The position numbers and the translations under genes are program-made. From positions 1 to 54,726 of the forward strand of contig NZ_JARZHH010000074.1 in assembly GCF_029946515.1 (NCBI RefSeq): a DNA stretch of 54,726 nucleotides. Reading direction: 5' to 3'. Below the pieces are notes generated by a model, which had not been told where the DNA came from, searched no databases, and saw only the letters and a program-made list of their open reading frames with translations. Source of the stretch: Polyangium sp. 6x1. GTDB taxonomy: Bacteria > Myxococcota_A > Polyangia > Polyangiales > Polyangiaceae. This document shows positions 26,625 through 33,647 of this stretch, piece by piece. The stretch's first letter is position 1; each line of letters begins with the position of its first letter.

Positions 26625-26957
26625 ATGAGCCGAGAAGCCCTTGCCAGAGAGTTCGAGAAGGATTCGCGTGGTGGTCGGACCGTGCTCGTGATCGGCGGCA
26701 GCGGGGGAATGTCGGACCGGTACCGGGACGTCGCCGAGAAGCACGGCTTTGCCCTCAAGCACTACGAGACGCGCGTGCCGAAAGGGGTGCGTCGCGACGT
26801 GGGGAAGGTCGCCCTCGTCATCATCATGGTGACCATGGTCTCGCACGCGCTCCGGGATCAGGTGCAAAACCTCGGGATCGACGACACCCCCGTGGTGTAC
26901 CTGCGGAGCGCGTCCGTTTCGGCGCTCAGAGGCGCGCTCGAACAGTGGGAGGCGTGA
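26625..26957 (+). CDS. DUF2325 family protein
   Basis: A 110-aa protein with the alpha/beta DUF2325 pattern: VLVIGGSGG, a Tyr-rich helix (YRDVAEKHG), then VALVIIMVTMVSH, a helix, and VVYLRSASVSALRGAL. The family is small and of unknown function; members often carry a Cys pair that is absent here. The ATG at 26625 is chosen because the fold begins soon after it. A start at 26607 (TTG) would only add six residues. An imperfect sigma-54-like site at 26596-26611 lies too close to this ATG to count as strong evidence. The acyl-CoA ligase gene starts 18 bp downstream, so the two are probably co-transcribed. Confidence 0.75.
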   Translation: MSREALAREFEKDSRGGRTVLVIGGSGGMSDRYRDVAEKHGFALKHYETRVPKGVRRDVGKVALVIIMVTMVSHALRDQVQNLGIDDTPVVYLRSASVSALRGALEQWEA

Positions 26958-26975
26958 TAGGCTGCGCCCGCCAGC

Positions 26976-28619
26976 ATGAGCACGAAACGGAACCCTTACG
27001 AAGACTTGCCCCGCACGAAGGCGAACTACGCCCCGCTGACGCCGATCACGTTCCTCGAGCGCGCAGCGGCCGTCTTTCCGGATCGCGTCGCCGTCATCCA
27101 CGGCCGCATCCGTTTGACCTGGGCCGAGGCCGAAAGGCGCGCGCGGCGGCTCGCTTCGGCGCTCTCGCGACGCGGGATCGGCGTGGGGGACACGGTGGCC
27201 GTGCTCCTGCCAAACACCCCGGCCATGCTCGACGCCCATTTTGGCGTCCCGATGACCGGCGCGGTGCTGAACACGCTGAACACGCGCCTCGACGCGCAGA
27301 CGATCGCGTTCATGCTCGATCACGCGGAGGCAAAAGTCCTGCTCGTCGATCGTGAGCTCTCGGGGATGGCGCGGCAGGCGCTCGCGCTCGCGCAATCGAA
27401 GCCGCTCGTCGTCGACGTCGACGATCCGATGTACGAGGGCCCGGGCGAGCGCATCGGCGCGCTCGAATACGAGGCCTTCCTCGCCGAGGGTGATCCCGGC
27501 TTCACGCCGCGCGTGCCCGAGGACGAGTGGGAGGCGATCTCGCTCAATTATACCTCGGGGACGACGGGGGATCCCAAGGGCGTCGTCTATCATCACCGCG
27601 GCGCGTACCTGAATGCCATCGGCAACATCGTCACGTGGAGCATGCCGAAGCACGCGACGTACCTGTGGACGCTGCCGATGTTCCACTGCAATGGCTGGTG
27701 CTTCACCTGGACCGTGGCGGCGAACGCCGGGACGAACGTTTGCCTTCGTAAGGTCGACGCGCGCCACGTCTTCGAGGCGATCCGCGAGCACAAGGTGACG
27801 CATTATTGCGGCGCGCCGATCGTGCACGCGATGCTGGTGAACGCCGATCCCGCGCTCCGGGAGGGGATCGACCACCGCGTGCACGCCATGGTGGCCGCGG
27901 CGGCGCCGCCGGCGGCGATGATCGAGGGCATGGAGCGGATGGGCTTCGATCTCACGCACGTCTATGGTTTGACCGAGACCTACGGGCCCGCGGCCGTCTG
28001 CGAGAAGCACGACGACTGGGCGGCGCTCGACATCAGCCACCGCACGGAGAGAATGGGCCGCCAGGGCGTGCGGTACCTCGTCGAGGAGGGGCTCACCGTG
28101 ATGGATCCCGAGGTCATGGAGCGCGTGCCCGCCACGGGGGAGGTGATGGGCGAGGTCGTGTTCCGCGGGAACATCGTGATGAAGGGGTATTTGAAGAACC
28201 CGCGCGCGACGGAGGAGGCGTTCCGGGGCGGATGGTTCCATTCGGGTGATCTCGCCGTCCTCCAGCCCGACGGGTACGTGAAGATCAAGGATCGCTCGAA
28301 GGACATCATCATCTCGGGCGGAGAAAACATCTCCTCGCTGGAGGTGGAGGACACGCTCTATCGCCACCCCGCCGTGCTCGCCGCGGCCGTCGTGGCGGCC
28401 CCGGATCCGAAATGGGGCGAGACCCCACTCGCGTTCGTCGAGGTGAAGGAGGGCGCCGCCATCACGGAGGGGGACCTCATCGCGTTTTGCCGGACACACC
28501 TCGCCCACTTCAAGGCGCCGCGCAAGATCGTCTTCGGCCCGCTCCCCAAGACCTCGACGGGCAAGATCCAGAAATTCTTGCTGCGCGAGCGCGCGCGGTC
28601 GACCGACGCGATCGAATAG
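26976..28619 (+). CDS. Acyl-CoA synthetase / AMP-dependent ligase
   Basis: A 547-aa adenylate-forming ligase of the fatty-acyl-CoA synthetase type, which activates a carboxylic acid to acyl-AMP and then acyl-CoA. Motifs: P-loop YTSGTTGDPKGV, a large N-terminal domain with PMFHCNGWCFTW, VYGLTETYGP (A5), GWFHSGDLA (A7), KDRSKDIIISGGENIS (A8) and the catalytic Lys in PKTSTGKIQK near the C-terminus. The sequence pattern resembles medium-chain or DmdB-like ligases, but the acid cannot be identified from motifs. It follows DUF2325 by 18 bp and is convergent with the threonine dehydratase gene (7 bp between stops). Length and ends look complete. Confidence 0.93.
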   Translation: MSTKRNPYEDLPRTKANYAPLTPITFLERAAAVFPDRVAVIHGRIRLTWAEAERRARRLASALSRRGIGVGDTVAVLLPNTPAMLDAHFGVPMTGAVLNTLNTRLDAQTIAFMLDHAEAKVLLVDRELSGMARQALALAQSKPLVVDVDDPMYEGPGERIGALEYEAFLAEGDPGFTPRVPEDEWEAISLNYTSGTTGDPKGVVYHHRGAYLNAIGNIVTWSMPKHATYLWTLPMFHCNGWCFTWTVAANAGTNVCLRKVDARHVFEAIREHKVTHYCGAPIVHAMLVNADPALREGIDHRVHAMVAAAAPPAAMIEGMERMGFDLTHVYGLTETYGPAAVCEKHDDWAALDISHRTERMGRQGVRYLVEEGLTVMDPEVMERVPATGEVMGEVVFRGNIVMKGYLKNPRATEEAFRGGWFHSGDLAVLQPDGYVKIKDRSKDIIISGGENISSLEVEDTLYRHPAVLAAAVVAAPDPKWGETPLAFVEVKEGAAITEGDLIAFCRTHLAHFKAPRKIVFGPLPKTSTGKIQKFLLRERARSTDAIE

Positions 28620-28626
28620 AAGGGTT

Positions 28627-29655
28627 TTACGCTTCGCTACGTCCTGCCTCCGGAGGCGAAAGAATTCCCCGGAGCGTTGCTTCCGACACGTTGCGTCCGG
28701 TAACGACATTCACCACGCGCGGGCGCGCCACGCCGGTCCGCGCGAGATCGATCTTCCCCGCGATCAGCGCGGCCGCGCCCACGGCGGCCGATCCTTCGAC
28801 GACGAGGCGCTCCTCGCGCAGGAAATGGCGCATCGCCTCGGCGATCTCGGCCTCCGTGACGAGGACGAGATCGTCGAGGAAGCGCCGGCAGAGATCGAAC
28901 GTGATGGATCCCCGCTCGACATTCCCGGACAAACCATCCGCGAGGCTCGGCAGCTCCTCGGCCTCGGTGACGTGGCCCGCGGCGAGGCTCTTGTGCATGG
29001 CGGGCGAGGCCTCGCTTTGCACGCCGACGACGCGGGTGCGCGGCGCGATCGATTTCACGTAGAGCGCGATGCCCGCGGCGAGCCCGCCGCCGCCGACGGG
29101 GACGAGGACGAGGTCCACGTCGGGGAGATCCGCGAGGATCTCGATCCCGACCGTGCCCGCGCCGGCGATGACGTCGGCGTCGTTGTAAGGCGAGACGAAC
29201 GTGAGCCCGCGCTCGGCCTCGATGCGCCGGCCGTCGGCCTCCGCGACGTCGTAATTGCCCACGGAGACGATGAGCTCGACGGGGTAGCGCCAGAGCGATT
29301 CGAGTTTGGCGGGAGAGACGGTGCGAGGCACGACGAGCGTCGCGCGCGCTCCGAGCGCGGCGGCGGCGTGGGCGAGGCCGAGGCCGTGATTTCCTGCGGA
29401 TGCAGCCACGAATCCGCGCCGAAACACCTCCTGCTCCTCGTCGCGCAATCGCAAGAGCTTGTTCGCCGCGCCGCGCACCTTGAACGAGCCCGTCGGCTGG
29501 AAGAGCTCGAGCTTGTGGAAGACGTCGGCCGGGATCGTGGCCGAGAGCGGGAGGCTCGGATCGAGCGGCGTTTTTCGGATGAGGCCGCTCGGGGCGAGCC
29601 TCTTCGCCGCGGCGAGGACGTGCCGCGGCGAGACGGAGGGGAGGGGATCGTTCAT
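28627..29655 (-). CDS. PLP-dependent threonine/serine dehydratase
   Basis: A 342-aa fold-type II PLP enzyme. The cofactor lysine is Lys59 in TGSFKVRGAANK, the phosphate-binding Gly run is VPVGGGGLAAG, and ASAGNHGLGLAHAA is the substrate loop. No C-terminal ACT regulatory domain is present, so it resembles catabolic threonine dehydratase or serine racemase-like enzymes more than biosynthetic IlvA. It would convert threonine to 2-oxobutanoate or serine to pyruvate. The ATG at 29655 leaves a 14-bp spacer after the GH92 gene. An upstream ATG at 29673 would overlap that gene's stop and adds no conserved sequence. It probably shares a transcript with GH92. Confidence 0.9.
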   Translation of the reverse strand: MNDPLPSVSPRHVLAAAKRLAPSGLIRKTPLDPSLPLSATIPADVFHKLELFQPTGSFKVRGAANKLLRLRDEEQEVFRRGFVAASAGNHGLGLAHAAAALGARATLVVPRTVSPAKLESLWRYPVELIVSVGNYDVAEADGRRIEAERGLTFVSPYNDADVIAGAGTVGIEILADLPDVDLVLVPVGGGGLAAGIALYVKSIAPRTRVVGVQSEASPAMHKSLAAGHVTEAEELPSLADGLSGNVERGSITFDLCRRFLDDLVLVTEAEIAEAMRHFLREERLVVEGSAAVGAAALIAGKIDLARTGVARPRVVNVVTGRNVSEATLRGILSPPEAGRSEA

Positions 29656-29669
29656 GGAAGAATGGTTTG

Positions 29670-31997
29670 TCAAGGCGTGGTGACGCCGAAGGAGCCCGGG
29701 GAATTTCCCATCTCGAAGCGGAGGGTGCCGCCCTGGGCGAGATCGCCGTGGAGGATTTCGGGTTTGTCGAGGGCCTGGCCGTTCCAGGTGACGGCCTGCA
29801 CGTAGATGTTCTCGGCCGAGACCGCGGGGGCCTCGACGACGACGGTGCCGCCCGCGACGGTGATTTCCATGCGGGGGAAGAACGGCGCGCCGAGGATGTA
29901 CCGATCGGTGCCGGGGATCGGATAGAAGCCCGAGGCCGTGAAGAGGTACCAGGCGGAGAGGGTGCCGCCGTCGTCATTGCCGGCGAGGCCGCTCGGCTTG
30001 TCGGTGTAATGGGCTCCCGCCGCCCAGCGGACGTATTTCTGCGTGAGGTCCGCGCGGCCGATCTGCGCGAAGCCATAGGCCGCGTGGATGTCCGGCTCGT
30101 TGCCGTGCCAGTATGCATTGCGCGGCGCCGCCGAGGCGAAGTTGTCCTCGATGGGGCGCTCTTCGAGGTCGGCGACGGATTCGTCGAAGAAATGCTGGAG
30201 CTTCTCCACGAACGGCGCTTGCCCGCCGAGCAGCTCCGCGATCCCGGGGATGTCGTGCTGCGCCCACAGGCTGTGCCAGCCGTTCGCCTCGGCATAATGG
30301 TCCGAGATCGCGTACGGGTTGTACGGGTTCTCGACGAAACTGCCGGCCTCGTCCTTGGCGCGGAGGAAGCCCGTCACGGAATCGAAGAGGTTTCGGTGGT
30401 TTTTCGCGCGCTCGGCGAACATGGCCGCGTCGTCGGTCTTCCCGAGCGCCTTCGCGAAGAGGCCGAGCGCGAGGTCGTCGTGCGCGTATTCGAGCGTGTG
30501 CGAGACCGAGCGGCCGGAGCTCGACGGCACGTAGCCGTACTCCATGTAAGGCACGACGCTCCCGCGCCCGCCACGCCCGCCGGGCGGATCGACCGGGTCC
30601 ACGGCGGCCCGACGTGAGATTGCATAGGCGCCCTCGGCGTCGAAATCCTTGACGCCCTTGATGTAGCTGTCGGCGAGCACCACGTCGGCGCTGGCTCCGA
30701 TCATCGTGCCCGCTTCCCCGGTGGCGATGGGCCATTTCGGGAAGAAGCCGGAGATCTCGGCCATGGCGTGCAGCGATCGGACGGTGTCGCGCGCGGCCTC
30801 GGGCGCGACGAGCGAATACAAGGGCGTCAGCGTGCGGTAGGTGTCCCAGAGCGATTGATCGGTCAGGAAGGAAAAACCGTCCGCGGTGCGCTGCTGTCCG
30901 CCATACAGGTACCTCCCGTCGACGTCGCTCGACGCGGTGGGCATGAGGAACGCGCGGTAGAGCGCCGAATAAAAGATGCGCCGCTCGGTCTCCGTGCCGC
31001 CCCAGAGCTTCATGCGGCCGAGGAGATCGCCCCAGGCTGCGGCCGTCTTCGCCCGCGTGCCGTCGAAATCCCAGTCCGGGATCTCGGCTTCGAGGTTTTT
31101 CGTGGCGTTCTCCAGCGAGACGAAGGAGAGCCCGACCTTCAATTCGACCGCCGCGTCCGCGCCGAGATCGAAGGAGAGCGCGAAGCCGACCTTCGTGCCG
31201 CTGCCCGACGTCCCCTCCGCGGGCGCGTCGCCGTTCGACCAGACCTGCGCCGCTTTCCAGGGCGCGCGCGTCCGGGCGTCGAAGAAGACGTCGTAGCCGC
31301 CGAATCCACCCGACATCCCGCCCACGTGGTGCAGTTTGCCCCGGATACGTTGCGCCTCGGGCTCCAGCGTGAACTCGGCCTGCGTGACCTCGCCTCCGCT
31401 CAGGTGATGATCGAGATCGAAGACGACGTGCCCCTCCTTCGTGCCCGCCGGATACCCGTGGCGGTGCTGCGCTGCGTGCCGCGTCGCCGTGAGCTCGCTG
31501 TGGATCGAGCCTCGATCGAGCGTGACCTCGTAATACCCGGGCGATGCCTTCTCCGTCGCCTTGTCGAAGTGCGATTCGTAGCCGGGCGCCGAGAAGCGCG
31601 ACGCTTCGAAGGCGTCGATCGGCATCACCCCGAGGACGCCGTAATCGGTCGCGCCCGTGCCGTGCAGGTGCAGGTGCGAAAAGGCCCGGACCTGATCGTC
31701 GCCGGCCCAGTAGCCCGAGTAATGCAAAAAATTGATGGTATCGTAGGGGCCGCGCGTATCGGGGCCGACCTTCGCGAGCCCGAACGGCGCGGCCGCGCCG
31801 GGGAAGGCGCTTCCATTCGCGAAGCCGAAGCCGCCGCTGCCGACGCGCGGATCGGCGTAGACGAGCGGATCCTCGACGCGCGTGGGCTCGTCCGTGGGCA
31901 CCTCCTGCGGCTCGAGGGTGCACCCGGTTCCGCCGAGGACGTTCGTCACACCGAGCAGGAGGAGGGGCGCGAGGGCTCGATCGAGGCGAGGGGGCAT
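29670..31997 (-). CDS. GH92 family alpha-mannosidase, lipoprotein
   Basis: A 775-aa exported glycoside hydrolase of family 92 (Ca2+-dependent exo-alpha-mannosidases, mostly alpha-1,2 activity). The lipobox is near LGGTGC (Cys26). Family hallmarks are visible: DPRVGSGGFGFANG and PGAAAPFGLAKVGP at the N-terminus, HLHLHGTGATDYG, SLWDTYRT in the helical barrel, WHGNEPD, and GNDDGGTLSAWY, which contains the acidic residues that serve as general base and metal ligands. The bacterial surface form would trim mannose from yeast or fungal glycans or mannoproteins, which fits a predatory or soil lifestyle; this is inference. The threonine dehydratase gene follows 14 bp downstream. The start lies about 90 bp from the divergent kinase gene. 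Confidence 0.92.
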   Translation of the reverse strand: MPPRLDRALAPLLLLGVTNVLGGTGCTLEPQEVPTDEPTRVEDPLVYADPRVGSGGFGFANGSAFPGAAAPFGLAKVGPDTRGPYDTINFLHYSGYWAGDDQVRAFSHLHLHGTGATDYGVLGVMPIDAFEASRFSAPGYESHFDKATEKASPGYYEVTLDRGSIHSELTATRHAAQHRHGYPAGTKEGHVVFDLDHHLSGGEVTQAEFTLEPEAQRIRGKLHHVGGMSGGFGGYDVFFDARTRAPWKAAQVWSNGDAPAEGTSGSGTKVGFALSFDLGADAAVELKVGLSFVSLENATKNLEAEIPDWDFDGTRAKTAAAWGDLLGRMKLWGGTETERRIFYSALYRAFLMPTASSDVDGRYLYGGQQRTADGFSFLTDQSLWDTYRTLTPLYSLVAPEAARDTVRSLHAMAEISGFFPKWPIATGEAGTMIGASADVVLADSYIKGVKDFDAEGAYAISRRAAVDPVDPPGGRGGRGSVVPYMEYGYVPSSSGRSVSHTLEYAHDDLALGLFAKALGKTDDAAMFAERAKNHRNLFDSVTGFLRAKDEAGSFVENPYNPYAISDHYAEANGWHSLWAQHDIPGIAELLGGQAPFVEKLQHFFDESVADLEERPIEDNFASAAPRNAYWHGNEPDIHAAYGFAQIGRADLTQKYVRWAAGAHYTDKPSGLAGNDDGGTLSAWYLFTASGFYPIPGTDRYILGAPFFPRMEITVAGGTVVVEAPAVSAENIYVQAVTWNGQALDKPEILHGDLAQGGTLRFEMGNSPGSFGVTTP

Positions 31998-32087
31998 ACG
32001 CGCGATGCGAACACGAAGGAGCCGCGGCCGTCAACCCGAGCCTTGCGACGACGCGCGAGATCCCTTAGCGTGGATTTCGCGCTCGGC

Positions 32088-33644
32088 ATGAATGAACTCA
32101 TCGGCGGCCGATACCGGATTGAACGCAGGCTCGGCGCGGGCGGAATGGGCGCCGTCTACGAGGCCACCGATTTGCAGGGCGGCGCGCGCGTCGCGGTGAA
32201 GGTCGTGACCGCGGAGGTCGCGAGGAACGAGCTCTTGCTCGGGCGCTTCGAACGCGAGGTGCGCGCGGCGCGTGGGCTCGACACGCCGCACGTGGTGCGC
32301 GCGATCGACGCGGGGCGCGACGGCTACTCGGGGCTGCCCTTCCTCGTGATGGAGGTGCTCGAAGGCGAGGACGTGCGCGCGCTCTTCAAGCGCCTCGGGC
32401 CGGTCCGCCCCGATCTCGCGCTGCGGATCGTGGCGCAGGCCTGCCGCGGGCTCGACGTGGCGCACGCGCAGCGCATCGTGCACCGCGACGTGAAGCCGGC
32501 GAACCTGTTCCTCGCGAACGGCCCGGGGCCCGGCGGGCGCACGGTCAAGATCCTGGATTTCGGCATCGCGAAGCTCGCCCCCGATCCCGAGAGCATGGCC
32601 GAGGCCGGCGAGCTGACGAGCCTGACGCAGACCGGCAGCATGCTCGGATCGCCGCTCTACATGGCGCCGGAGCAGGCGCGCGGGCACAAGCAGATCGACG
32701 GCCGCGCGGATCTGTGGTCGCTCGGCGTGGTGCTCTACCAGGCCCTCACGGGCGTGACGCCGCACCGGGACAGCGGCGCGCTCGGGGATCTGATCATCGC
32801 GATCTGCACCGAGCCCGCCGAGCGTGTGGAGCGGCTTGCGCCGTGGGTGCGGCCCGAGGTGGCGGCGGTCGTGCATCGCGCGCTCGATCTCGATCCCACG
32901 CAGCGTTTCCAGAGCGCCGCCGAGATGCACGCGGCGCTCGTCGCGCTCTTGCCGCCCGGCGATGCGAGCGCCGCGATCCACGAGCGAATGCTGGTGCCGC
33001 TGCCCGAGCCAGAGCGCGCGCGCCTCTCGGTCCCGCCGCGCCCGCCGGCTGGAGCCCCGACGATCTCGGAGCCACCTCCACGTTTGAGCGCTCCGCCCGG
33101 ACACGCCGCCCAGACCCCCGGGGCCCCGGCGGACGCGACCGCGTTCACGATGGCCGATCCGCCGACGACGCGCTGGTCGAGCGCGGCGCTCGGCATCTCG
33201 GCCGAGACGCCCGCGGCCATGCAGATCGGCGCGCCCTCGTCGGCGCCCGTGGCGGTCACGCAGGCAACGCCGCCGAAGCGACGCGCGGGCGCGATGGCGT
33301 TCGTGGCCATGGCGGCGCTCGCGCTCGTCGTGGGCGGGAGCGTCGCGTTCGTGGGGCTGCGCGCGCCCGGAGGGTCCGGACAAACCTCGGTGGGACAAAC
33401 CAATCCAGGACAAACCGTGCCCGCCGTCACGACCACGAGTCCGCCGGCGGTGGAGCCTCCGGCCACGACGGCGCAGGAGCGCGCGTCCGCCGAGGCCGCG
33501 ACCGTGGCCGCGCCGAGCGCCACACCGGCCGCGCCGAGCGCGAGCGGCTCGTCCCGAGGCCTCGCGCCCTGGCCCCGCGCCTCGTCGCGCGGATCCGCGG
33601 CGCCGAAGCCCACGGGCAAGAGCGACATTTACCTGGGCCGGTGA
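32088..33644 (+). CDS. Transmembrane Ser/Thr protein kinase
   Basis: A 518-aa Hanks-type kinase. Kinase domain about residues 8-285: LGAGGMGAVYEA loop, VAVKVV lysine, HRDVKPANL with catalytic Asp134, DFG at Asp157, MLGSPLYMAPEQ. A Pro-rich linker precedes a single membrane span (about residues 402-424, AFVAMAALALVVGGSVAFVG), so the kinase is cytoplasmic and the Thr/Ala-rich C-terminal tail is outside. The tail ends GKSDIYLGR. An in-frame GTG at 32070 would add six residues, but ATG 32088 is preferred because the domain begins right after it. The TPR-PEGA-TonB receptor gene starts 3 bp after the stop, which strongly implies one operon and joint function. Confidence 0.94.
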   Translation: MNELIGGRYRIERRLGAGGMGAVYEATDLQGGARVAVKVVTAEVARNELLLGRFEREVRAARGLDTPHVVRAIDAGRDGYSGLPFLVMEVLEGEDVRALFKRLGPVRPDLALRIVAQACRGLDVAHAQRIVHRDVKPANLFLANGPGPGGRTVKILDFGIAKLAPDPESMAEAGELTSLTQTGSMLGSPLYMAPEQARGHKQIDGRADLWSLGVVLYQALTGVTPHRDSGALGDLIIAICTEPAERVERLAPWVRPEVAAVVHRALDLDPTQRFQSAAEMHAALVALLPPGDASAAIHERMLVPLPEPERARLSVPPRPPAGAPTISEPPPRLSAPPGHAAQTPGAPADATAFTMADPPTTRWSSAALGISAETPAAMQIGAPSSAPVAVTQATPPKRRAGAMAFVAMAALALVVGGSVAFVGLRAPGGSGQTSVGQTNPGQTVPAVTTTSPPAVEPPATTAQERASAEAATVAAPSATPAAPSASGSSRGLAPWPRASSRGSAAPKPTGKSDIYLGR

Positions 33645-33647
33645 CGC

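Noticed and set aside
30768-32087. Frame extending the kinase at 32088 upstream by 440 codons
   Set aside because: The extension is antisense to the GH92 gene and contains no domain; the kinase domain begins right after ATG 32088.
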